The notes beneath the pieces are model-generated. The model had not been told where the DNA came from. It did not search any database and saw nothing but the letters and a program-made list of their open reading frames with translations. Source: an uncultured Moraxella sp. (lineage in GTDB: Bacteria; Pseudomonadota; Gammaproteobacteria; Pseudomonadales; Moraxellaceae). Taken from it: a stretch of 27,506 nt of DNA. Positions 1-7,523 of the stretch are shown in pieces. The translations under genes were made by a program, and so were the position numbers. Positions within the stretch are counted from its first letter, which is position 1; every line of letters starts with the position of its first letter. Where the stretch lies: NCBI GenBank assembly GCA_927911235.1, contig CAKMOY010000090.1, positions 1-27,506 of the forward strand, in the 5' to 3' direction.

Positions 1-166
1 TTGTTTGTTTATCAAGATAATCCATATATTCCAAACACGACCAATAAGTTAGAAGGTTTGTTTAGCCAAATTAAACAAAAAATTGCGTTGTCATCAAGGA
101 TTAAGTCAAGATAGGCAGTTAAAGTTTATTGATGATTTTATTGATAGGTCATTGGGTGATTTTTAG
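1..166 (+). pseudogene. Transposase C-terminal fragment, frameshifted
   Basis: The frame from base 1 reads PNTTNKLEGLFSQIKQKIAL and then runs into an early stop at 112-114. Dropping one T at about 91 restores a typical tail, HQGLSQDRQLKFIDDF followed by IDRSLGDF, ending at the TAG at 164-166. The N-E-G-type motif followed by a basic helix and a 'KFIDDF' end is the usual finish of MULE-domain transposases; the assignment is by recall and is not strong. The frameshift may be a consensus error, as elsewhere in this window. The N-terminal part, including the catalytic residues, is outside the window. Confidence 0.6.
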
Positions 167-174
167 GTAAAATT

Positions 175-238
175 AAAACAGATAACCCTTCTATCAAAAT
201 AGCATGAAAAATGTCTATTAGGGAGGGGTATCTGTTTT
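175..238. repeat. Hairpin in IS subterminal region (left)
   Basis: The arms AAAACAGATAACCC (175-188) and GGGGTATCTGTTTT (225-238) pair over 14 bp with one mismatch. A smaller CTAT/ATAG stem (191-202) sits inside the loop. It lies just after the transposase stop codon. It could end transposase transcription, shield against readthrough from outside, or be part of the transposase binding structure. The right copy keeps it at 27367-27430. Confidence 0.6.
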
Positions 239-261
239 TTAGCATGAATTTTGTCTATTAG
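200..261 (+). repeat. Two 22-bp direct repeats at the IS end
   Basis: Positions 200-221 and 240-261 both read TAGCATGAA, then a variable A/T triplet, then TGTCTATTAG. They differ at only three adjacent bases and are spaced exactly 40 bp apart, so they lie near the same face of the helix. The outer copy ends at the element boundary. This arrangement suggests paired transposase-binding sites. Confidence 0.6.
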
Positions 262-264
262 ACC

Positions 265-414
265 ACATTTTACAAATTTTAAAAGTAGATATTTATTTGC
301 TTTTGCATGAAAAATGGCTAAATCTTGCGGCTCGATGTCAAAAACTTGCCTGATAGAATGACTATCAGTCTGCGTTTTTTCCTTAAAAAGCTGGCGATTT
401 ATCTCATTTTTCAT
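265..414 (-). pseudogene. Unrecognised small ORF cut by the IS
   Basis: A minus-strand frame starting at the ATG at 414 (MKNEINRQLF) stays open for about 50 residues and then runs into the IS boundary at 264. The same frame is open further upstream to a TTG at 450, which would overlap the end of the preceding oxidase gene by ten bases. I recognise no family. No convincing ribosome binding site precedes the ATG. It may be the start of a gene interrupted by the IS, a remnant, or non-coding DNA. Confidence 0.25.
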
Positions 415-440
415 CGCAAAAACGTTATGAATACAGGTTC

Positions 441-1823
441 TTAAAACCAAATTTTATCAGGATTCATAATATTATTTGGGTCAATCGCCTGCTTAACCGC
501 ACGCATGAATTGAATGGCATTGCCGTGTTCTTTTTCCATATACTTGCGTTTGCCTTGACCGATACCATGCTCGCCTGTACACGTTCCGCCCATCTCAATC
601 GCACGATACGCCAACCGAGCTAAAATCTCTTCAGCAGTTTTCAACTCATGTTCGCTATTGGTATCAACAAGCAACAACACATGAAAATTACCATCGCCAA
701 CATGTCCAACAATCGGTGCAAGCATACCTGATGCCTCAATGTCGGCTTGTGTCGCCGTAACGCATTCAGCAAGGCGAGAAATCGGCACGCACGCATCGGT
801 TGATAATCCACGAGCCTCTGGGCGTAAGGCACAGCTTGCAAAATACGCATTGTGGCGGGCTGTCCACAGTTTTCTTCGAGCTTGTTCATCGCTATCCCAT
901 GCAAAATTTGAACCTTCAAACTCTTCAATAATGGACGCAAACAGCTCCGCTTGTTCTTTTACGCTGTTTTCTGTGCCATGAAATTCCACAAATAAAGTCG
1001 GTAATTCTGGCAAATCCAATTTTGAATATTGGTTACACGCTTTGACTTGCACAGGGTCAAGCAATTCAATACGAGCAATTGGCAAACACATTTGAATGGT
1101 TGCAATGGTCGCTTGACACGCCAAATCAATACTTGGAAAATTACAAACGCCACTTCCCACGCATTCAGGAGAGCCAAACAAACGCACCGTAATCTCAGTA
1201 ACAATGCCAAGCGTCCCTTCCGAACCTACGATTAAACGTGTCAAATCATAGCCCGCAGCCGATTTTTTGGCACGGCTACCTGTATGGATAATTTCACCGT
1301 TTGGCATCACGACTTCTAACGCTAAAGTAACGTCCTTCATCGTGCCGTAACGCACCGCATTCGTACCTGATGCACGAGTAGCGACCATACCACCAATCGT
1401 AGCATTCGCACCGGGGTCAAGCGGAAAAAATAGCCCTGTCGTCCGCAGATAGTGATTCAATTCCTCACGAGTAACGCCCGCTTGCACAGTCGCTGTCAAG
1501 TCTTCGGCATTGACGTGCAAAATCTGATTCATCGTGGACATATCAATGCACAGACCGCCATGCGGTGCGTTGAGCTGACCTTCCAATGACGAGCCGATAC
1601 CAAAGGCAATCACAGGCATTTTATGCTCGCTACAGATTTTCACTGCATCTGCCACATCGTGCTTGTCATGAGCGACCAACACCGCATCGGCAGGCTGATT
1701 TTCTAGCCATGTCATCGTGTGGGCATGTTGCTGGCGAGTGGTTAAATTGGTGGATAATTGTTTGCCAAATCGCTGTTGTAAGGCTTCAATGGCTTGGGCA
1801 AAGCGTTGATTTTCATTTATCAT
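441..1823 (-). CDS. FAD-binding D-lactate dehydrogenase (cytochrome) type oxidase
   Basis: This is an intact 460-residue member of the GlcD/DLD family of FAD-linked 2-hydroxyacid dehydrogenases, which oxidise D-lactate or a similar acid and pass electrons to cytochrome or quinone. The PCMH-type FAD-binding region is at about 45-220: FGIGSSLEG at 74-82, the pyrophosphate-binding PLDPGANATIGG at 134-145 and GSEGTLGIVTE at 200-210. The C-terminal cap domain holds HVGDGNFH (374-381) and the signature TCTGEHGIGQGK (414-425). AGGGGA precedes the ATG at good spacing. It lies 40 bases after xthA in the same direction, so it may be cotranscribed with it. The closest fit is the human LDHD/yeast Dld1 type. 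Substrate cannot be settled between D-lactate and glycolate; no glcE/glcF neighbours are present, which argues against glycolate oxidase. Confidence 0.88.
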   Translation of the reverse strand: MINENQRFAQAIEALQQRFGKQLSTNLTTRQQHAHTMTWLENQPADAVLVAHDKHDVADAVKICSEHKMPVIAFGIGSSLEGQLNAPHGGLCIDMSTMNQILHVNAEDLTATVQAGVTREELNHYLRTTGLFFPLDPGANATIGGMVATRASGTNAVRYGTMKDVTLALEVVMPNGEIIHTGSRAKKSAAGYDLTRLIVGSEGTLGIVTEITVRLFGSPECVGSGVCNFPSIDLACQATIATIQMCLPIARIELLDPVQVKACNQYSKLDLPELPTLFVEFHGTENSVKEQAELFASIIEEFEGSNFAWDSDEQARRKLWTARHNAYFASCALRPEARGLSTDACVPISRLAECVTATQADIEASGMLAPIVGHVGDGNFHVLLLVDTNSEHELKTAEEILARLAYRAIEMGGTCTGEHGIGQGKRKYMEKEHGNAIQFMRAVKQAIDPNNIMNPDKIWF

Positions 1824-1863
1824 TGTTGTTCCCCTTTCATCAAATTAAATAAAAATTTGGCAA

Positions 1864-2677
1864 TTAAACGTCAATATCCACCCAAACAGGGGCATGGTCG
1901 GACGGTTTTTCCATCGCTCGCAACTCATAGCTAATACCTGCGTTTTTGACATTAGCAAGCAAATCTTGCGTACACAAAATATGGTCTATGCGTAAGCCAC
2001 GCTTGGGCGTGTCATCAAAACCCTTAGAACGATAATCAAACCAGCTTAAACCATCACTCTCGGCGTGCAAATGCCGATAGGTATCGCTTAACCCTGTATT
2101 CATCAAGGTTTGATACCATTCAAGCTCTTCTGGCAAAAACGAACAGACCCCTTGCGACAGCCAGCGTTTGGCATTTTTTTCGCCGATACCGATATCTAGC
2201 GGATTTGGGGCGATGTTCATATCACCCATGACGATAATTTCACGATTTTGTTGTTTTAAATCAAGGATATAATCGGTCAAACGTTGATAAAAATCTTGTT
2301 TCATGGGAAATTTGGTTTCGTGTTTGCGGTTTTCGCCTTGCGGAAAATAGCCGTTTAACACGTCAATTTGTTTGCCATCAAAATCATAACGTGCATGAAT
2401 CAGCCGTTTTTGTTCGTCATCATTTGCACCGATAAAGCCTTTTTGCACAAAAAATTGGGGCTTGTTTTGACAGCAATGCCACGCCATAATGCGATTTTTG
2501 TCCAAAAAATTCCACATGATAGCCCAAACTTTTGACATCGTCCAAAGGAAAGGCTTCGTCATGAACTTTGGTTTCTTGCAGACCGATAATATCTGGATTG
2601 ATAACATCTGTAAGGGCTTGTAGTTGGTGCTGTCTGGCACGGATACCGTTGATATTAAAACTGACAAAACGTGGCAT
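1864..2677 (-). CDS. xthA: Exodeoxyribonuclease III (one frameshift)
   Basis: This is a Mg2+-dependent AP endonuclease/3'-5' exonuclease of base excision repair, EEP superfamily. The frame starts at the ATG at 2677 ([20 protein letters not shown] upstream). It carries the catalytic QETK (Glu35), then after the break GDMNIAP (catalytic Asp/Asn), RIDHIL and the C-terminal SDHAPVW with the catalytic His. The frame breaks at the A-run 2449-2454 (plus strand). One base fewer joins ...KQAPIF to [10 protein letters not shown] and gives a 270-residue protein of normal XthA length. All catalytic residues are present in the restored protein, so a consensus insertion is more likely than a real mutation. 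A hairpin at 2698-2727 lies directly upstream. Confidence 0.88.
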
Positions 2678-2697
2678 AATTCACTCTTTTTACATCG

Positions 2698-2727
2698 CTA
2701 AAAAATGGCTATGATAGCATTTTTTAG
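2698..2727. other. Palindrome upstream of xthA
   Basis: CTAAAAAATGGCTAT and ATAGCATTTTTTAG pair over 14 bp with a single bulged G. It ends about 20 bases before the xthA ATG. With the terminator at 2742-2773 it makes two tandem stem-loops in the gap between the permease and xthA. It could be a second terminator or a protein site. Confidence 0.45.
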
Positions 2728-2741
2728 GGTGAAAACCAAAC

Positions 2742-2773
2742 AAAAAATGCAACCTTTCACGATTGCATTTTTT
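2742..2773 (-). terminator. Rho-independent terminator after purine permease
   Basis: The perfect 11-bp inverted repeat AAAAAATGCAA / TTGCATTTTTT surrounds a 10-base loop and ends in a T-run in either direction. It sits 28 bases downstream of the permease stop codon on the minus strand and upstream of xthA, so the two genes are probably separate transcription units. Confidence 0.7.
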
Positions 2774-2801
2774 AATAAAACTTAAAAACTTATTGTCAAA
2801 A

Positions 2802-4099
2802 TTAATGCAAAAAGATAAATTTTACCAATAAAATCGCTGTCAAAACCCATACCGCAACGCTGACTTCTTTATGGCGACCGCTTACCAATTTGCCAATCGT
2901 ATAAGTGATAAAGCCCAATGCAATACCATCTGCAATGGAGAAAGTCAAAGGCGTTAAAAGTAGCACAACCGCCACAGGCGAGGCTTCGGTCAAATCGTCC
3001 CAATCAATCTCACGCAAGGTAAACAACATCAACACAGCCACATAAAAAATCGCCCCAGAAGTCGCATACGCAGGAATCATACCAGCCAGCGGTGCAAAAA
3101 ACAACGCCAACAAAAACAACAAGCCAACGACAATCGCCGTCAAACCTGTACGACCACCTGCCGCCACGCCTGCCGTGCTTTCAACATAGCTTGTTACAGA
3201 TGACGTACCTAGCAACGAACCTGCCACCGCAGCCGAAGAGTCGGCAAACAAGGCTTTGCCAAGATTTGGGATTTCGCCATCGGTTTTCATCAAGCCTGCT
3301 TTTTTGGTAACGCCAATCAACGTACCTGAGGTGTCAAACAGCACCACAAATAAAAAACGCAAAAATTACACTAATCATACTGACATCTAACGCCCCTGCA
3401 ATGTCTAACTGCATAAAGGTTGGTGCGATAGACGGCGGTGCGGACACGATACCTTGATATTGAGCGTGTCCTGTGATTAGGCTAATCACCGTTACAATCA
3501 AAATGGACAACATCACCGCGGCAGGGACTTTTCGTTGCACAAACACAACAATCAAAAAGAAACTCAAAATCGCCATCGCAGGGCAAAATCGGTAATATTA
3601 CCCATACTCACAAAAGTCGCAGGATTGGCAACGATAATTCCCGCATTTTTTAACGCAATAAACGCCAAAAATGCCCCAATCCCCGCCACGATGCCTTGTT
3701 TTAAGGTATAAGGAATGGCGTTAATCACCCATTCACGCAGTTTAAACACGCTGATTAACACAAATAACAAGCCAGATACGAACACCGCACCCAATGCCAC
3801 TTGCCAACTTTTGCCCATACCTAGCACGACACTAAAGGTAAAAAACGCATTTAAGCCCATACCAGGGGCGAGTGCCACAGGCAATTTGGCGATTAACCCC
3901 ATCAAAAACAGCCAATCGCTGATGCCAAACAGGTCGCCACGAATACCGCACCTGAGTCCATGCCTGCTTCTGCAAGCATTGACGGATTGACAAAAATAAT
4001 ATACACCATCGTCAAAAACGTGGTAACACCTGCCAAAATCTCTGTTTTGATGGTGGTATTGTTACCATCAATCCCAAAATAACGTTCTATTGCGTCCAT
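2802..4099 (-). CDS. NCS2 (AzgA-like) purine permease, three frameshifts
   Basis: This is an inner-membrane purine:H+ symporter of the AzgA/GhxP/AdeQ branch, importing hypoxanthine, guanine or adenine. The N-terminus MDAIERYFGIDGNN followed by EILAGVTTFLTMVYIIFVNP is typical of the group, as are GLIAKLPVALAPGMGLNAFF, LFDTSGTLIGVTKKAGL and SSVTSYVESTAGVAAGGRTG. About a dozen hydrophobic segments follow. The frame is broken at the A-run 3904-3908 (one base short), near 3578-3583 (one base short) and at the A-run 3352-3357 (one base extra). Correcting these gives 432 residues, the normal length, with no missing segment. It is the most damaged gene in the window. Either three consensus errors or a genuine pseudogene is possible. 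Exact substrate is unresolved. Confidence 0.85.
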
Positions 4100-4248
4100 A
4101 ATGACCGCCCAATAATAAAAAAGTGAAAAAACACACAAATTGTCAATTTTTGCGTGGGTTTTGTAAAAGTTTGTAAAGCAACCTATTTTATAAGAGTTAA
4201 GGTTTAATCACAATCATTTTTTTGGCAAAAATGGCAAAAATTTGCCGA

Positions 4249-5340
4249 TTAAATGCCAAAAATTTGTTGATTATTTTGTTCATTATTTTGATTGTTTATC
4301 ATTGAATTGCTATTTTGATTGCCTTGATTTTGACTCACCTTTGCCAATTGACTGTTAAAAAATCGTTGTTTATCATCAACTTTGACCGTAACCCACACAT
4401 GAAACGCTCGGCTTTCCACACTGAGTAAATTTGTCATGGTTTGGCGTTGTGTTTCACTGATATTGGCAAAAATCGGTATTTGCCAAAAAGTGTTGATACT
4501 TTCTATTGGCACAGCCGTTTCACGTTCGCTTGCCCAGTCATTTAAGGCGATAATATCAAGGGTTAAGTTGGTTGAATTTTGTTGTGTTGCTGATTTATTC
4601 GTGTCTGTTTCGCTGTTGTTTGTCTGATTTTGGCTTTGATTTTGATTGTCCGTTTGTGAATCTGTTATCAAGGTGATGGCGGATAACAATTCAGGTTTTA
4701 TCTGATTGACATTCATCGGCAAAAAATACGGCACAGCGGTCAAAAAAGGCTTAATTTTTGCCAATTTTTGTTTATCCATACCACGCACAAACAACAAATC
4801 ATCAACCGACATCAACGGCTGATTGGCAATATTCACAGGTAAAGGCTTGCCAAGACTTTGATAATAATCAAATTCCGCACCGCCATCGCCTGACACATCG
4901 CTGTCTGGGTCTTGCCAGTCCAACACTGCTTGGGCGACTGTCGGCTCAATACCGTTGGCAGTCAAAAGTGCGGTAAAATACGCCATCGCTTGCTTATCCA
5001 CCGCCCCATCATGGTACAGATTGTTGATGTTAAAAAATTGGCTGTCGTCTTGGATTTCAATCTGAATCTCGGCTTGACTGAGTTTTATCGCTTTGATGGG
5101 TTTTGCCCAGATATCTTGTGGGCTGTCGGTTTGGTTCACATTGGCATCATCTTGGATTAACCCCTTTGCCACCGCTTCGCCATACAGGGCATATTCGTTC
5201 ATTTGGCGTTGGTTTTGAGTGAGTGCATACTCTCGCAACATCACTTTTTGGCTGGCAAGCATACTGCCTGCGACCACCGTAATCGCCACCACCAATAACA
5301 AAATCGTCAATAACGCCACGCCCTGTTCAGATTGTTTCAT
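4249..5340 (-). CDS. gspK: Type II secretion minor pseudopilin GspK
   Basis: This is the tip subunit of the type II secretion pseudopilus, which caps the GspI-GspJ-GspK complex and helps start pseudopilus assembly. The prepilin-like start GVALLTILLLVVAI (residues 7-20) lacks Glu at +5, as is usual for GspK. The helix-hairpin-helix domain includes DDSQFFNINNLY (98-109), the acidic Ca2+-site-like DPDSDVSGDGGAE (144-156) followed by FDYY, and MSVDDLLFVRGMD. Two Asn/Gln-rich stretches stand out: about 227-257 inside the fold and 336-359 at the C-terminus. The start codon overlaps the gspJ stop (TGATG), so translation is probably coupled. It is the last gene of a gspH-I-J-K operon. The size and HhH domain favour GspK over the type IV pilus protein PilX. 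Confidence 0.88.
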   Translation of the reverse strand: MKQSEQGVALLTILLLVVAITVVAGSMLASQKVMLREYALTQNQRQMNEYALYGEAVAKGLIQDDANVNQTDSPQDIWAKPIKAIKLSQAEIQIEIQDDSQFFNINNLYHDGAVDKQAMAYFTALLTANGIEPTVAQAVLDWQDPDSDVSGDGGAEFDYYQSLGKPLPVNIANQPLMSVDDLLFVRGMDKQKLAKIKPFLTAVPYFLPMNVNQIKPELLSAITLITDSQTDNQNQSQNQTNNSETDTNKSATQQNSTNLTLDIIALNDWASERETAVPIESINTFWQIPIFANISETQRQTMTNLLSVESRAFHVWVTVKVDDKQRFFNSQLAKVSQNQGNQNSNSMINNQNNEQNNQQIFGI

Positions 5341-6335
5341 CAGTTATTACCGCCGTTATTGGGTTCGTTGCTCGTGTTCGTATTATCAGCATTACTGGTA
5401 TTATCTGAATTTTGTGTATTATTTTGTGAACTGTTTTGTTGGTTATTTTGCGAATTTTGTGAATTGTCTTGCGAATGGTTACTTTGCGTTTGGTTTAACG
5501 CTACCACCGCTTTTGGGGCTTTATCCGCCAAAGCAAATTGCCAAACAATCGGTTGGTCTTGATACGTAAAACTTAACACCACGCCTTTTGGCAATTGTTG
5601 ATAATCGGTTAAATCCAAATTTTGTGCTGTATTTTGTGAAGCATTTTGTAAATTGGTTTGCGAATTGTTTTGCGAACCATTGGCATTATTTTGGTTACTA
5701 ACCTGTTGATTGTGGATATTAACCGAATTTTGTTTAACAAATTTCAACGTTTTGCTATCAGGAAATTGATTGACCAATTCTGGCTGTGGCGTTGCCGACC
5801 AAGCAGACCATTTGACATCTTTAACATCGTTTAAAATCACGCTGTTTATCGGCGTTTGTTGATTTTTATCATTGACTGATAACTGATAACTGCGTTGTTT
5901 GACAAGTTTGTTATCTTGCACAAAATAACCGATTTTTGCCAAAGTCGGCATGGGGTTAAAGCGTGGGTCTGGACTGGCAAAACGGATAAAACTCACCTGC
6001 TCTGGCGTTAAAGTAAAACTTGCGGTTATCGCTTGTGGGTTTAGGTTTTGGTTGTTTTGGTTATTTGGGTCATTGGACAAGCCCACAGGCACAGCGACAT
6101 AATTGGTAACTTGAGCAAAATCCTGCGACAACTGCAAATAAGCATACTGCAACTGGCTTAACGTCTCAATCTGCACTTTGGCACGCTCTCGGCTTTTGGT
6201 CAAAGCGTCCATAATCTGCCAACCTGATAACGCCAACATCGCAAAAATCAACATGGCAATCAATAGCTCAATCAAGGTAAAACCTTGCTGAAAGTTATTG
6301 TTTTTACTAAACTTTTTGTCAAAAATATCTGTCAA
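5340..6335 (-). CDS. gspJ: Type II secretion minor pseudopilin GspJ
   Basis: This is a minor pseudopilin of the tip complex. The prepilin peptidase site is QQG^FTLIELLIAMLIF (cleavage after Gly18, Glu at +5), followed by the hydrophobic helix to about residue 40 and a GspJ/PilW-like periplasmic domain (SQDFAQV, VSFIRFA, KLVKQRSY). The 331 residues exceed the usual length of about 200-240. The excess is Asn/Gln/Ser-rich sequence at 89-99, 202-239 and 281-331; the last 50 residues are almost only N, Q, S, T and D with a few others. At the DNA level the tail is built from repeats of TTTTGTGAATTG-like words. It lies 13 bases after gspI and overlaps gspK. PilW of type IV pili is an alternative, less likely given gspK. 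Confidence 0.86.
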   Translation of the reverse strand: MTDIFDKKFSKNNNFQQGFTLIELLIAMLIFAMLALSGWQIMDALTKSRERAKVQIETLSQLQYAYLQLSQDFAQVTNYVAVPVGLSNDPNNQNNQNLNPQAITASFTLTPEQVSFIRFASPDPRFNPMPTLAKIGYFVQDNKLVKQRSYQLSVNDKNQQTPINSVILNDVKDVKWSAWSATPQPELVNQFPDSKTLKFVKQNSVNIHNQQVSNQNNANGSQNNSQTNLQNASQNTAQNLDLTDYQQLPKGVVLSFTYQDQPIVWQFALADKAPKAVVALNQTQSNHSQDNSQNSQNNQQNSSQNNTQNSDNTSNADNTNTSNEPNNGGNN

Positions 6336-6348
6336 AATGGCTTGTCAT

Positions 6349-6810
6349 TTAACGTTGCCCCACAGGTTTTAACAAAAAACTTTCCACCGTAACAATGCTA
6401 TTTTTGGCTTGTCCGTCAGTCATTGGGGCGACACTTATGCTAATGTGCTTAATTTGGTTGTTTTGACTGGCAAAACTGTTTGAATTGTCTAGTGAATTGT
6501 TTGGCGTGATGGTAACCTGCCATTGTTGTCCCTGTGCTTCAATTCGTTTGGTAATGACGCTATCTGTCCACGTTTGTTGAATTTTTAGCTCGGCAATGCT
6601 ATTTTGGGCGACAAAATTGGCAAGCGTTCGCATTTTCATATTGCCAACGGAACTGACATAACTGCGACTGGCTTGGCTTGCCGATATCGCCACCACCGAC
6701 AAAATCGTCAAAGCCACCATCACCTCTAACAGCGTAAAACCTTGCTGTTTTGGCAAATTTGACAAACTTTTTGACAGCCTTTTTGACAAACTTTTTGACA
6801 AAAAACTCAT
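6349..6810 (-). CDS. gspI: Type II secretion minor pseudopilin GspI
   Basis: This 153-residue minor pseudopilin nucleates the tip with GspJ and GspK. The prepilin site is KQQG^FTLLEVMVALTILSVVA, with cleavage after Gly24. The leader is unusually long and made of a four-residue repeat (LSKS, LSKR, LSKS, LSNL) encoded by a 12-bp tandem repeat at 6758-6803. A short Asn/Ser stretch (PNNSLDNSNSFASQNNQ) lies in the globular domain. The start overlaps the gspH stop by four bases (ATGA). A shorter start is not available without losing the methionine, so the long leader looks real. PilV of type IV pili is the alternative. Confidence 0.85.
   Translation of the reverse strand: MSFLSKSLSKRLSKSLSNLPKQQGFTLLEVMVALTILSVVAISASQASRSYVSSVGNMKMRTLANFVAQNSIAELKIQQTWTDSVITKRIEAQGQQWQVTITPNNSLDNSNSFASQNNQIKHISISVAPMTDGQAKNSIVTVESFLLKPVGQR
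6758..6803. repeat. 12-bp tandem repeat in gspI leader
   Basis: Nearly four copies of TTTTTGACAAAC (6758-6767 partial, 6768-6779, 6780-6791, 6792-6803) lie head to tail. The unit is a multiple of three, so copy-number change would lengthen or shorten the GspI leader by four residues without a frameshift. Confidence 0.75.
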
Positions 6811-7460
6811 TGATGTTGCCCCTCTATTTCCATCGCCCCTGCTCCGTTGATAATGATTGGCTCGGCAACAGGATAAATCGTGTCATCATTGTTATTTTTC
6901 TTTTGCACATAAATGTGTACTGGCGTTGCCTCGCCTGTACCAAACCAAACCACAGGCGGTGCTTGATTACCGACCAGATAATTGGGAATTTGGCGACTGT
7001 CCACCATGTCAAGCGGTTTGATATCCACGGTAATATTATTCGGCACGTCAAGCGGTGGAATATCTTTTTCTAACGCCCAAGTTGGGGCTTGGTTATTGGC
7101 TGGATTGTTTGTTTGATTGCTCGCTTGAGATTGGGTTTGGCTTGTTTGGTTTTGATTGCTTAGGCTATTTTCAAGTTTTACCACGACCAGTTGTGTTGGA
7201 TTGTCATCTTTTGCCAAACGAATTGCCAAGCCGTACGGTTGCATTTGTTCAGCAGATAACAGACGAATATAGTTTAAATTACTTTGCAAATGTTCATAAA
7301 ATGCCAAATTTTTGCGGTTATCACTACTGCCAACCGACAGCGTCATCAGCCCTGCAAACACCGACATAATCACAATCACCACCATGACCTCAACCAGCGT
7401 AAAGCCTTTTGATGACAAAGGGAGCGAAAAAGTGCGTGAAAAATGATATTGCGTTGTCAT
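6807..7460 (-). CDS. gspH: Type II secretion minor pseudopilin GspH
   Basis: This minor pseudopilin is thought to link the tip complex to the major GspG filament. The prepilin site is SSKG^FTLVEVMVVIVIMSVFAGL (cleavage after Gly19, Glu at +5), then a FimT/GspH-type domain (NLAFYEHLQSNLNYIRLLSAEQ, a helix-forming segment after the membrane helix). A GTGEATPVHIYV strand and a GAGAMEIEG end follow. Residues 98-124 are a Gln/Asn/Ser/Thr-rich insertion. It is the first gene of gspH-I-J-K and has its own promoter just upstream (7494-7522). The major pseudopilin and the secretion motor are not in the window, fitting the scattered type II secretion genes of Moraxellaceae. Confidence 0.86.
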   Translation of the reverse strand: MTTQYHFSRTFSLPLSSKGFTLVEVMVVIVIMSVFAGLMTLSVGSSDNRKNLAFYEHLQSNLNYIRLLSAEQMQPYGLAIRLAKDDNPTQLVVVKLENSLSNQNQTSQTQSQASNQTNNPANNQAPTWALEKDIPPLDVPNNITVDIKPLDMVDSRQIPNYLVGNQAPPVVWFGTGEATPVHIYVQKKNNNDDTIYPVAEPIIINGAGAMEIEGQHQ

Positions 7461-7493
7461 ATCAATTTGCCATATCGTTTTTTATCCATACAA

Positions 7494-7522
7494 ATTTTAT
7501 TAAAACAAACAAAATTTGACAA
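7494..7522 (-). promoter_or_regulatory. Putative sigma-70 promoter of gspHIJK
   Basis: On the minus strand TTGTCA (-35, plus positions 7517-7522) and TAAAAT (-10, 7494-7499) are separated by exactly 17 bases. They lie 34 bases before the gspH start, right after the TetR stop codon. Confidence 0.55.
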
Positions 7523-7523
7523 A

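Larger units (their letters stand above)
1..264 (+). mobile_element. Insertion sequence, 3' end (left copy)
   Basis: This is the terminal part of an IS whose transposase reads rightward and ends at 164-166. The outer end of the element is at about 264 (GGTCTAATAGAC on the minus strand). Positions 93-264 reappear as an inverted, near-identical copy at the right end of the window, differing mainly by single-base indels. Inside the end are two 22-bp direct repeats (200-221 and 240-261) and a long hairpin (175-238). The rest of the element lies outside the window, so its length, other inverted repeat and target duplication cannot be seen. The IS family is uncertain. The transposase tail (TNKLEGLFSQIKQK) resembles the C-termini of MULE/IS256-superfamily transposases. 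Confidence 0.8.

Noticed and set aside
4141..4146. Perfect TTGACA (minus strand) as a permease promoter
   Set aside because: No acceptable -10 lies 16-18 bases downstream, only a T/A tract.
4233..4246. GGCAAAAATTTGCC palindrome after gspK as a terminator
   Set aside because: It has a short A/T-heavy stem and no T-run directly after it on the gspK strand.
4966..4974. AAGTGCGGT, the Haemophilus DNA uptake core word
   Set aside because: A single copy inside gspK. One chance match to a nine-base word in 27 kb on two strands is not surprising, and I saw no others.
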